Made by a program: the position numbers and the translations under genes. Below the pieces are notes generated by a model. The model saw only the letters and a list, made by a program, of their open reading frames with translations. It was not told the DNA's origin and did not search any database. Shown piece by piece: positions 1 to 8,032 of a stretch of DNA of 64,000 bases (position 1 is its first letter; each line of letters opens with the position of its first letter). This stretch comes from an uncultured Acetatifactor sp. (GTDB taxonomy: Bacteria > Bacillota > Clostridia > Lachnospirales > Lachnospiraceae): contig CAJUCE010000022.1 in NCBI GenBank assembly GCA_910584865.1, forward strand, positions 24,049 to 88,048, in the 5' to 3' direction.

Positions 1-1
1 C

Positions 2-1510
2 TCCACCATTCGAATCGGCGGCCTGAAGCTGGAGCTGGAGGAATTGCATTCCAAGGTTGTGGGAGCGCAGCTGGGTGTGGAAGCCATTGACACCAGCTTA
101 AAGGCAGGCGCTATCGGTCTGGTGATCGTGATTTTGTTTATGATTGGCGTCTATCTGATCCCCGGTGTGGCTTCCGCCATTGGACTGCTGTTCTATGTAG
201 CAACGGTTATTTTGCTGCTGAACGGATTTGATATGACTTTGACCTTGTCGGGTGTGGCAGGTATTATTTTGTCTATCGGTATGGCTGTAGACGCAAATGT
301 GATTATTTTTGCGCGTATCCGCGAGGAACTGGCTACGGGCAAGACTGTGAGAAACGCTGTTAAGATCGGATTTGATAAAGCGTTGTCCGCTATTATTGAC
401 GGCAATATCACCACATTGATCGCGGCGGGGGTGCTGCTTCTCTTAGGACCGGGTACGGTAAAAGGCTTTGCCCAGACACTGGCTTTGGGTATCGTTCTTT
501 CCATGTTTACGGCTCTGGTGGTGACCAGATATCTGATTTATGCATTTTATGCCCTGGGACTTAAGAGCGAGAAGTTTTACGGAATAGGGAAGGAACATAA
601 AGTATTGAATATCCTCTCGAAGAAAGGGATCTTCTTCGGTGCTTCTCTTGCCGTGATTGCTGCCGGATTTATTGTAATGGGGGTAAATAAGGTTTCCTCC
701 GGGGATGCGCTGAACTACAGCCTGGAATTTAAGGGCGGTACAGCCACTACGGTTACCTTTCAGGAGGCTATGACACTGGAAAAAGCCACTGAGGAAGTGG
801 TTCCTCATATAGAAGAGGTCACAGGAAGCGCAGTTCAGGTTCAGACCGTTCAGGATTCCAATGAGGTAATTTTCAAGACAAATTCGCTCAGCATAGACCA
901 GAGAACAGCTTTGAACCAGATGTTTGTAGATACCTTCGGGGTGGATGAGAAGATGATTACCTCCGAAACCATCAGCTCCACTATCAGCGATGAAATGAAA
1001 TCGGATACGATCATCGCGGTTGTGGTTGCCATCGTCTGTATGCTGATTTACATCAGGATTCGGTTCAGCGATATTCGTTTCGGTATCAGCAGTATCATTG
1101 CTCTGATTCATGATGTATTGGTGGTGCTGGCCTTCTACGCTGCGGCCAGGGTTTCCGTGAGCAATACCTTTGTCGCCTGTATGCTGACGATTGTAGGATA
1201 TTCCATCAATGCCACCATCGTAATCTTTGACCGTATCCGTGAGAATATGGCAGGCATGACCCACAAGGATGACCTGAAGGCGATCGTGAACAAGAGCATT
1301 ACGCAGACCATGTCCAGGAGTATTTTTACTTCTTTGACCACCTTTATCATGGTGGCGGTGCTGTATATCCTGGGTGTTACCAGTATTCGGGATTTTGCTC
1401 TGCCTTTGATGGTAGGTATCGTCTGCGGCGCATACTCTTCCATCTGCCTGGCCGGCAGCCTTTGGTATTTGCTTCGTATTAAATTTGCTCCGAAAAAGAA
1501 AGATAAATAA
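2..1510 (+). CDS. secDF: Protein translocase SecDF fusion, 3' part
   Basis: The frame is open to the left edge of the window, so the N-terminus (SecD TM1 and most of the periplasmic domain) is missing. The visible 502 residues hold the SecD membrane half, with the family motif GMAVDANVIIFARIREEL, followed directly by a SecF half with its own extracytoplasmic domain and the motif VGYSINATIVIFDRIREN. SecD and SecF use the proton gradient to help the SecYEG channel complete protein export. Fusion into one chain is common in Clostridia. The gene ends at a strong terminator, so it is the last gene of its transcript. Identity is secure from both RND-type motifs. Confidence 0.96.
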   Translation, partial: STIRIGGLKLELEELHSKVVGAQLGVEAIDTSLKAGAIGLVIVILFMIGVYLIPGVASAIGLLFYVATVILLLNGFDMTLTLSGVAGIILSIGMAVDANVIIFARIREELATGKTVRNAVKIGFDKALSAIIDGNITTLIAAGVLLLLGPGTVKGFAQTLALGIVLSMFTALVVTRYLIYAFYALGLKSEKFYGIGKEHKVLNILSKKGIFFGASLAVIAAGFIVMGVNKVSSGDALNYSLEFKGGTATTVTFQEAMTLEKATEEVVPHIEEVTGSAVQVQTVQDSNEVIFKTNSLSIDQRTALNQMFVDTFGVDEKMITSETISSTISDEMKSDTIIAVVVAIVCMLIYIRIRFSDIRFGISSIIALIHDVLVVLAFYAAARVSVSNTFVACMLTIVGYSINATIVIFDRIRENMAGMTHKDDLKAIVNKSITQTMSRSIFTSLTTFIMVAVLYILGVTSIRDFALPLMVGIVCGAYSSICLAGSLWYLLRIKFAPKKKDK

Positions 1511-1518
1511 TCGTATGA

Positions 1519-1549
1519 AAAACCGGCTCTTGGAAGGGGCCGGTTTTTT
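1519..1549 (+). terminator. Intrinsic terminator after secDF
   Basis: A GC-rich stem (AAACCGGC pairing with GCCGGTTT) with a short loop is followed by six T residues. It starts 9 bases after the secDF stop codon. Confidence 0.9.
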
Positions 1550-1580
1550 GTACGCATTTTTGTGCACAGAAATGCTATGG

Positions 1581-1629
1581 TGTTTACAAATTAAACAGAA
1601 TGTGATAAGATATGTTTACAAAGTAGACA
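1581..1629 (+). promoter_or_regulatory. blaI promoter with two BlaI-type operators
   Basis: TTTACA (1583-1588) and TAAGAT (1606-1611) are separated by exactly 17 bases. Two near-identical 17-bp dyads lie on the promoter: TGTTTA-5-TAAACA at 1581-1597 overlaps the -35 box, and TGTTTA-5-TAGACA at 1613-1629 follows the -10 box. Their centres are 32 bp apart, about three helical turns. BlaI/MecI dimers are known to bind paired dyads containing TACA/TGTA cores, so autoregulation by the next gene is the natural reading. The sequence match is seen; binding is inferred. Confidence 0.8.
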
Positions 1630-1655
1630 AGACCACACGAGTCCGGGAGAGTAAA

Positions 1656-2033
1656 ATGAAAACGTTAAGTGAAGCGGAATGGAACATTATGGAGAGCCTC
1701 TGGGAATCCTCCCCGAAGATCGGGAGTCAGATTACGGCGGATATGGCAAAGCGGACGGGCTGGAGCAGAAGCACCACGCTGACCATGCTGAAGAGAATGA
1801 CGGACAAGGGGCTGATTGCATGCAGGGACAATGGGCGGATGAAGGCTTACATTCCCCTGATCGAGCGGGAGGTGGCCGTGAAGAAGGAAACGGAGAGCTT
1901 TCTGAAAAGGGTGTATCAGGGAAGTGTCAGTATGCTGGTCAGCGGTTTTGTGGAAAGGCAGAGACTGAGCCCAGAGGAACTGGCGCAGCTGCGCGACATT
2001 TTGGACAGAGCAGAGGAAGAACGGAATGAGTGA
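1656..2033 (+). CDS. BlaI/MecI/CopY-family transcriptional repressor
   Basis: A 125-residue protein with the winged-helix fold of the Penicillinase_R family: N-terminal LSEAEWNIMESLWE, recognition region around WSRSTTLTMLKRMTDKGLI, then a C-terminal dimerisation helix region. These repressors are inactivated by cleavage when a cognate M56 membrane peptidase senses a signal. The ATG at 1656 is chosen because GGGAGA lies 5 bases upstream and the protein then begins where the family begins. The stop overlaps the start of the M56 gene by 8 bases, so the two are translationally coupled. The inducing signal is unknown; no beta-lactamase gene lies nearby, so beta-lactam sensing should not be assumed. 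Confidence 0.93.
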   Translation: MKTLSEAEWNIMESLWESSPKIGSQITADMAKRTGWSRSTTLTMLKRMTDKGLIACRDNGRMKAYIPLIEREVAVKKETESFLKRVYQGSVSMLVSGFVERQRLSPEELAQLRDILDRAEEERNE

Positions 2034-4506
2034 ATGGATTTTGGCTTCGAGTATTTTGATCTTGCTGATTATTTTTATACGTTGTCTTTTCAGAGATAAG
2101 ATTGCTTTGCGGGTAAGGTATGCACTGTGGCTGGTGGTGGCGGTTCGCCTGCTGTGTCCGTTTTCAATTTCCCAGAGCAGTCTCAGCATATTGAATTTCC
2201 TGAAATGGGACATGGCTATGGCAGAAACGGAAGATCATGACCGGTTTATAGAGGGGGAAGGGGAGAAGGAAGGATCCGGCCTTGGAACAAAATCCGATGC
2301 GGAAGAGGCATTTTGGGAAGGAGAGAAGGAAGGATCCGGTCCGGGAACCATATCCGATATGGAAGACGGGGGAGGCGCGTTTTACGGAATTTCGAAGGAG
2401 GAAAGCAAAGCGGAAGGAAAGCGTTATGAGGGACAACTGAAAATTCCGACAGGAAAAAGTAAGGCTGGAGAGGATAATCCGGCGGCGGAATCGGAAAGCA
2501 ATGGGGCAGGGTATGGAAATTGGAAAGCCGCATTTATATTTGTGTGGTCAGCAGGATGCATTGCGGTTGCTTCTGCGGTGGCAGTAATCAACGGCAATTA
2601 TCGCAGAAAGGTGTATAAATCGCGTATCAAATACAGAACAAATACGGAGAGTGTGCTTCCGGTGTATTTATCTGCTGTGACCGCCACGCCCTGTATGTTT
2701 GGTCTGTTCCGTCCGGCAGTTTATCTGCCCCCGGAGGTGAAAGGCGATGAGAGGAAGCTGAAATATGTATTGTGCCATGAAAATACGCATTACCTGCATT
2801 TGGATCATCTGTGGGCAGTGGTCAGGGTGATCTGTGTATGTGTCCATTGGTATAATCCGCTGGTATGGCTGGCGGCGGAGCTTTCCAGGCAGGACTGCGA
2901 GCTGGCCTGTGATGAGAAAGCGCTGAAGCTGCTGGACAGGGAAGAACAGATTGATTATGGAAGGATCCTGTTGGATTTCAGCGTACAGGGAGACGGGCTG
3001 CCGGGAGGGCTGCAGTTGTCAACGGCTGTATCCGGCGGGAAAAGACATCTAAAGGAAAGGCTCCTGATGATTGTGGGGCATCCCCGCAGGCCGGTGAGCG
3101 CAGTAATCTTGACTGCGGCGATGGTCCTGGTGGTATCGGCGGCTACTTTTACAGACAGTGTAAGGAATCAGGAGATTTCGGAAGAGATTCCTGAAGTTGA
3201 AGATATGGATGAAACGCAGAATATGAAAGGGGCGGACGGTTCAGGTGACCGGCCGGAGACCGGAACCGGAGAGCATGGCGTTCAGAATACATCCATTGTC
3301 TCCGTTGACTTGAATGACGGGGAAGATTATATTTTGAAGATCGGCGGGGAAATTGTAGGAGAAGACGGCAGTTATCGGATCGGACAGATGGATTTGAACA
3401 GGATCCGGGGCCGGAAAGAGGAGACAATACAGACCGTCCGTCTGGAGGATGTGAAGGTTTTATACACCAGACCGCTGGCGGAAATCAAAAGTGACGGAGG
3501 GGATATGTGGGCCTGTTCTTCGGCTGAAGAGGCTTTATTTGCGAAGGCTTTATGTACGGCAGAGAGTTTACCGGAATATGCTGCAGAGAAGTTTCAGGGG
3601 AAAGAAAACGGAAAGACTGTGGCAGAGCTTTTTACAGGCGGGATTCTGGTGGCGGATTTGAATTTTGACGGTTATCAGGATTTCGGTCTGCAGGGCAGGA
3701 GCGAGACCGGTAATGTACCTTATTATTGTTTCCTCTGGAATCCTTCGGAGGGGCAGTTTGAACCCGCATACAGGATTCCGAATCTTTCGGTGGATGAAGA
3801 GGCACGGATGCTTTTGAGCGAAACCAGTGACGGAGAGGAGCTGCAATCCGTAAAATACTATAGATTTGACGAGAACCGGATGTTGCATATGGTGCGCTAT
3901 ACGGAAAAGAATCAGGCGCCGGATGCTCTGTTTCCCACATTGGATCTGACTTATTGTGAAGTTCCATATGGACTGCCGGCAGTGGACGAATGGGATTACG
4001 GCACCCGCTACGGAGGCGCGCTTGCACAGCGTTTTGTCTATTGGGCAAAAGAGGCGCTTACGGAACTTTACGAATGGAGCGGTACGAAGCTGGATACCGT
4101 ATGTTTTACCATGACGGATTTCGGAGATATATGTTTCGCTAATACGCCGGAAGATATAAAAGCTTCCAGAACTTTTTATGATAGATGCTACGGGGAGCAG
4201 GCGGGGTTTCGATCCTGCATCCCTAACATGAGTCTGTCGACGGAACGCGTGGTATGGTATTCGCCGGTGGTTCAATGGAGAGTCCCTGAGAATTTGAAGC
4301 AGATGACGGATGAGGAAGTGGTTTTGTGGTATTTTGCCAGATCCGCTGTGGCAGAGGGGGAGACCATGGCAGCCATTGAGCGCAGCAATGTGGGAAGCTA
4401 TATCATAAAAACAGAAGTGGGAAATTATTATGAAATGGCCCTGGAAGCATCTACCAGGGAAGTACATGATATTTATGGTCCTTATGACGACTATCCGGAC
4501 CACTGA
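2026..4506 (+). CDS. M56-family (BlaR1-like) membrane metallopeptidase with extracellular sensor domain
   Basis: An 826-residue protein. N-terminal membrane segments (about 1-65) resemble BlaR1/MecR1. After an acidic low-complexity linker (about 70-165) comes another membrane segment and the zinc peptidase core: HENTH is the HExxH motif, followed by the typical CELACDEKAL helix. After a further TM (about 345-370) lies a 450-residue extracellular part that is not a penicillin-binding domain. It contains DLNFDGYQDF, a motif seen in many clostridial secreted proteins and suggestive of calcium or ligand binding. The gene presumably cleaves the upstream BlaI-type repressor. The linker contains a 60-bp in-frame duplication (start points 2261 and 2321). 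The sensed ligand cannot be deduced. Confidence 0.9.
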   Translation: MSEWILASSILILLIIFIRCLFRDKIALRVRYALWLVVAVRLLCPFSISQSSLSILNFLKWDMAMAETEDHDRFIEGEGEKEGSGLGTKSDAEEAFWEGEKEGSGPGTISDMEDGGGAFYGISKEESKAEGKRYEGQLKIPTGKSKAGEDNPAAESESNGAGYGNWKAAFIFVWSAGCIAVASAVAVINGNYRRKVYKSRIKYRTNTESVLPVYLSAVTATPCMFGLFRPAVYLPPEVKGDERKLKYVLCHENTHYLHLDHLWAVVRVICVCVHWYNPLVWLAAELSRQDCELACDEKALKLLDREEQIDYGRILLDFSVQGDGLPGGLQLSTAVSGGKRHLKERLLMIVGHPRRPVSAVILTAAMVLVVSAATFTDSVRNQEISEEIPEVEDMDETQNMKGADGSGDRPETGTGEHGVQNTSIVSVDLNDGEDYILKIGGEIVGEDGSYRIGQMDLNRIRGRKEETIQTVRLEDVKVLYTRPLAEIKSDGGDMWACSSAEEALFAKALCTAESLPEYAAEKFQGKENGKTVAELFTGGILVADLNFDGYQDFGLQGRSETGNVPYYCFLWNPSEGQFEPAYRIPNLSVDEEARMLLSETSDGEELQSVKYYRFDENRMLHMVRYTEKNQAPDALFPTLDLTYCEVPYGLPAVDEWDYGTRYGGALAQRFVYWAKEALTELYEWSGTKLDTVCFTMTDFGDICFANTPEDIKASRTFYDRCYGEQAGFRSCIPNMSLSTERVVWYSPVVQWRVPENLKQMTDEEVVLWYFARSAVAEGETMAAIERSNVGSYIIKTEVGNYYEMALEASTREVHDIYGPYDDYPDH
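2261..2380 (+). repeat. 60-bp in-frame tandem duplication in M56 linker
   Basis: AGAAGGAAGGATCCGG recurs exactly 60 bases apart, with diverged flanks giving the repeated peptide theme EKEGSGxGTxSDxE. It lies in the acidic soluble linker, not in a conserved domain. Confidence 0.75.
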
Positions 4507-4661
4507 CTGCGGGCCGGAGCCAAAGCAGCACGAAGAGCATGGGCATGAGGAAGGCGGGAGCATTGGAATACGCTCGGAACGGAATGCGTGAGGGGCATAT
4601 GAGAAAATGTGTGTGACAAAAACGTAATAAGAAAGCAGCTCCAGAATAGAGGGAAATACAA

Positions 4662-4832
4662 GTGCAATGGAAGATCAAGTACAAAAGGTACATATATGGC
4701 GGAATAGAAAGGAAAACGAGGGACAGGCTATGGAGAAGAGCAGGGATCCTGGCGGTCTCTGTCTTGCTCCTGGGGGGTGTACAGGTGACGGCAGGACGGC
4801 GCCGGAGATGGTGTCCTTTAGACAGGCTGTGA
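4662..4832 (+). CDS. Short ORF with signal-peptide-like start, probably a decayed secreted protein
   Basis: A GTG start preceded by AGAGGG at about 9 bases opens a 56-codon frame. Its residues 22-44 look like an export signal: several arginines, then ILAVSVLLLGGVQVTAG, then a possible cleavage site. The frame then runs into arginine-rich sequence and stops, so what remains may be the head of a lost secreted protein downstream of the M56 gene. The rest of the 4507-4972 interval shows no other coding signal. It could also be non-coding; no homologue is recognised. Confidence 0.35.
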   Translation: MQWKIKYKRYIYGGIERKTRDRLWRRAGILAVSVLLLGGVQVTAGRRRRWCPLDRL

Positions 4833-4972
4833 AAGTCGGAGACCGGCCTTAAAATAGTCGGAAACAGTCGGAACAGGCCGTAATACGGGCTGGAATGCGA
4901 AATTCTACTTGACTTCCACGGAAATTATTGGTAGACTTATAACGTTGTGTACGCTTTAAAAAGGCAGGGGGT

Positions 4973-6061
4973 ATGAAAATGAGTCAGGTTTTAGAGATCG
5001 CAGATCATTTTGATTTGAACGGAAAGGCTGTCAGTGCCGAGAGCTATGGCGGAGGTCATATTAACGATACATTTTTACTGAAAACCGATGCCGGAGAAAA
5101 TTATATATTACAGAGCATCAACACTTCAGTCTTTAAGGACGCGGAAGCTTTGATGAACAATATCATGAAGGTAACCGATTTTATAAAGGGGAAAATCGCG
5201 GCAGAAGGCGGGGATCCTCAGAGGGGAACCTTAAGCGTGGTATTGAATAAGGACGGCGGAACACTGTATCGGGAGGGAGCGGCCTGTTGGCGCGTTTATA
5301 CCTTTATTCCCAAGACAGTGACGCTGCAGACTTGTGAAAATGAGGATCAGTTTTATGCCAGCGCATGTGCCTTCGGGCATTTTCAGAAGCTGCTGGCGGA
5401 TTTCCCGGCGGATACGTTATTTGAGTCTATTCCCAATTTCCATAACACCAAGTCGCGATATCTGGACTTTGAGGCCGCGGTATCGGAGGATGTGTGCGGA
5501 AGGGCTGCTCTAGTGGCGCAGGAGATTGCTTTTGTCCGCGACAGGAAGGAATTTGCAGCTACGTTGGTGGATATGCAGGAGCGGGGAGAATTGCCGCTGC
5601 GTGTAACCCACAATGACACCAAGCTGAATAATGTACTTTTTGATGAGGAGAGCGGTCTGCCCTTGGCTGTGGTGGATCTGGACACCGTGATGCCAGGCCT
5701 ATCCATCAATGATTTCGGCGACAGCATTCGTTTCGGAGCAACTTATGCTGCGGAGGACGAGACAGACCTCGGCAAAGTGCATTTTGAGATAGAGCTTTTT
5801 GAGTGTTATACGAAGGGATTCTTGGGCGAGTGCGGGTCTCTTATGACGGAAAATGAGAAGAAAATGCTTCCTGTGGGCGCGATGATGATGACCTTTGAGT
5901 GCGGAATGCGTTTCCTGACAGATTACCTGAAGGGAGATACCTATTTTAAGATTCATCGGGAGGGGCATAATCTTGACCGCTGCCGCACCCAGTTTAAGCT
6001 GGTCAGCGAGATGGAACAGGCTTTAGAGGCTATGGATGAGATTGTAAAGAAATATAGCTGA
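4973..6061 (+). CDS. APH-fold sugar kinase, N-acetylhexosamine 1-kinase (NahK)-like
   Basis: A 362-residue kinase of the aminoglycoside phosphotransferase superfamily. The N-lobe has GGGHINDTF and ENYILQSIN. The catalytic loop is VTHNDTKLNNVLFD and the metal site is VVDLDTVMPG, followed by NDFGDSIRFGA. Length and these motifs match NahK-type enzymes, which phosphorylate GlcNAc/GalNAc at C1 during host-glycan breakdown; an exact substrate cannot be proven here. Two start codons are possible: ATG 4973 (8 bases from AAGG) and ATG 4979 (8 bases from GGGGG). It stands alone between a spacer and a strong terminator, so it is probably monocistronic. Confidence 0.83.
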   Translation: MKMSQVLEIADHFDLNGKAVSAESYGGGHINDTFLLKTDAGENYILQSINTSVFKDAEALMNNIMKVTDFIKGKIAAEGGDPQRGTLSVVLNKDGGTLYREGAACWRVYTFIPKTVTLQTCENEDQFYASACAFGHFQKLLADFPADTLFESIPNFHNTKSRYLDFEAAVSEDVCGRAALVAQEIAFVRDRKEFAATLVDMQERGELPLRVTHNDTKLNNVLFDEESGLPLAVVDLDTVMPGLSINDFGDSIRFGATYAAEDETDLGKVHFEIELFECYTKGFLGECGSLMTENEKKMLPVGAMMMTFECGMRFLTDYLKGDTYFKIHREGHNLDRCRTQFKLVSEMEQALEAMDEIVKKYS

Positions 6062-6126
6062 TTGCGGATGCATGCTTGATGTGGTGGAGAGAACGGTTTG
6101 ACGCAATGAAGTAAATGAAATGATAG

Positions 6127-6191
6127 GCCCTGAGCGGCTGCCGAGGTGTGGAAGTATCGATGATACTTTAGGCAGTTGCTCAGGGCTTTTT
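6127..6191 (+). terminator. Long intrinsic terminator after the sugar kinase
   Basis: GCCCTGAGC...CTGCC (6127-6142) pairs with GGCAG..GCTCAGGGC (6171-6186). A nested AAGTATC/GATACTT hairpin sits inside, and a T tract follows. Confidence 0.88.
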
Positions 6192-6227
6192 AACATTATC
6201 GGAACTTATTCTGTGTTTTCAAATAGA

Positions 6228-6387
6228 TCAATGATTTCCGTAAAGCATCAGATTCTCAACGATTTCATCATCAGAATAATCAAAAAGTTCCTTGATGATG
6301 AGCGCACCGATTTTCAGCTTTAACAAGAACCGAATCCAGTTTTCCGGCTTTAACAAGAAGCAAATCCAGTTTTTCACTATCAGTCAT
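6228..6387 (-). pseudogene. Remnant of a small coiled-coil protein with 10-residue repeat
   Basis: Reading leftwards, an ATG at 6387 has a good GGGAGG ribosome site and begins MTDSEKLDLLLVKAGKLD. A 30-bp direct duplication (6317-6376) gives two in-frame copies of a KLDxxLVKAx decapeptide. The frame then breaks. A sequence that looks coding continues in another frame (ending KELFDYSDDEIVENLMLYGNH) to a stop at 6228. I read it as a frameshifted small gene lying downstream of the broken nuclease on the same strand. Confidence 0.45.
6317..6376. repeat. 30-bp tandem duplication
   Basis: Two adjacent copies begin at 6317 and 6347 with GCTTTAACAAGAA and share AATCCAGTTTT. They differ at only a few positions and are in frame with the small leftward ORF. 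Confidence 0.8.
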
Positions 6388-6497
6388 ACCTGCGTACCTC
6401 CCCTACTATATTTAATATATGAAATTCAGAATACAAAGCTTATCTTTATTCAGAGTACGTTTTCGTTCGTTTTTTCACTCGTTTTTCTTCCGGCTCC

Positions 6498-7514
6498 TTA
6501 CTTTTCCGGGTGGGTGAGCAGCGCTTTAATCTGCCCTTGCAGCACTTTTATTTCCTCCTGCAGCTTTAGATTTTCTTCCTGCTGCTGTTTCAACTCCTCT
6601 TTCAATTCACCGATCATATATTTGACGGTATTGCGGTCCATAATGCTTAAGGCTTCTGAATACATGGCGACCATCTCCTTTGGATTGTAGCGGAAATTAA
6701 CGATATTTTTGCAGAGCTTCTGGAAGAATGGATAGATGCTGATGATGCGGAGAATGTCCTCCGGGGTGTCGGAGGCTAGAAAGTACAGCCACGCTTCCAG
6801 TTCGTTAAAAGTATTATGCGGCATGTCACGGAATATATCAAGTGGAATATAGATAAAATTTTCCATAGAACTCAATTTCAGGTCGGTATTAAAGGAAAAA
6901 TGGGAACGGTGTATGTACTGGTCCGGGTACCAGTGAAATAGGCCGGAATTTTTTCCATGAGTATTATGATATAGACAGGCCGGATATTCTGATAGGAGAA
7001 GACTTTTCCCAGTCTTTTCCGTGCAAGGTCATATTGCCGCACCAGTAAATCGGCTCCGTAGCAAAATCCTCTCTTGATCGGAAAGTCATACCCAATCCGC
7101 TGTATTTCCACAGCAAGGAGACTTCCGTCTTCCAATGACACCAGAACATCCATAATACTCAGAGAGCCGTCTGAGGAGATTCTTGTCCGTCCTTTCCCGG
7201 GGAAGTACTTCCTGTAAATGCGCAGTCTGTTCCAGGATGCAGGAGAGCAGTCTGTCCAGTCGCTCAGGGTGGTGGTCAGGATGGAAGAGATATTGAAAGA
7301 AGGGGTCATAGGTAATCTTCAGTCCCCGATTGTCCAGGCAGAATCCCAGAAAGGCCTCCTGTTCTGATGAAGAAAGTGCATGAAAGGTAGCGGATGCAGC
7401 CGGATCATTATGGATTTGCGCCATAATGTCGCGGAGCAGCATAGGGTCGTCCACTGACTGAGGAAGGGATAGAAGTTGTGGAAAAATCAAAGATGCAATA
7501 TTGTCTGCTGACAT
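6498..7514 (-). pseudogene. Rpn/PD-(D/E)XK family transposase-like nuclease, frameshifted twice
   Basis: The leftward sequence encodes a recognisable PDDEXK_2-type nuclease in three pieces. The N-terminus runs from ATG 7514 (MSADNIASLIFPQ). The nuclease core SLSIMDVLVSLEDGS-LAVEIQ then lies in a second frame. The C-terminal part, ENFIYIPLDIFRDMPH through a glutamate/lysine coiled coil, is back in the first frame. Breaks fall near 7195 and 6940. The total of about 339 codons is the family's normal length, so this is an otherwise intact gene inactivated by two compensating indels. Such genes occur in many scattered copies in clostridial genomes. Confidence 0.85.
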
Positions 7515-7886
7515 GAAATACCTCCTTGGAGAAAATGCCGAAGATTCGGAATATCACGAAAGCTCGTCTTATTGAGACTGTATCAGATAAAACGACAGGA
7601 TACAGAAGCAAGTATTGGAAACAGGTTATCTGTAAACATGTATAACATAAAATCGGAGAACTGTAAAGAAAAACAGGTGCTTCACATGTAGAAAAATAGA
7701 AAAGCAAAATTCTCAAATTTATATTTCACATACAATATAGAATAAAAAAAGTGAAGAAAAGAGGCAATGAACCACAATATCTTGTATGTGCATTTTTTCA
7801 GACAGCTTTTTTACAGCAGGTTTCGTTATGAACAAACGGTTGTCAGGACCGATTGTCAAGACCGTGTGTGAGATGCACAAAAAGGA
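7515..7886. other. AT-rich intergenic region with TTGTCA repeats
   Basis: No gene is seen in this stretch. TTGTCA-containing motifs occur at 7840, 7852, 7887 and 7971; the third acts as the -35 box of the recJ promoter. The others may be chance or protein-binding half-sites. Confidence 0.4.
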
Positions 7887-7915
7887 TTGTCAGATATTGT
7901 AGATTGGTGTATATT
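7887..7915 (+). promoter_or_regulatory. recJ promoter
   Basis: TTGTCA (7887-7892) and TATATT (7910-7915) are separated by 17 bases. This predicts a leader of about 110 nt before recJ. Confidence 0.65.
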
Positions 7916-8032
7916 AAATATCAAACATAGATCGGGAGAGCATCAGGCAGATTGGACGCCGGCAGGACGGATTGTCAGAGCATAGTTGCGGTCAAGCGAA
8001 AAGAATCAACACAGGAAAAGGAAAAGCGAAAG

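Noticed and set aside
443..1567. Long leftward open frame opposite secDF
   Set aside because: It is an antisense shadow of a gene with strong motifs; its translation is low in hydrophobic pattern, rich in His/Gln and has no ribosome site.
1485..1655. Upstream start for the BlaI-type gene
   Set aside because: It would lie across the secDF terminator and the promoter/operators, and adds residues foreign to the family.
2026..4506. Beta-lactam resistance receptor
   Set aside because: The M56 core is clear but the extracellular domain lacks penicillin-binding SxxK/KTG motifs and no beta-lactamase adjoins it.
7838..7980. LexA box or regulatory array upstream of recJ
   Set aside because: GAACAAACGGTT resembles but does not match the Firmicute SOS box, and the TTGTCA copies are irregularly spaced.
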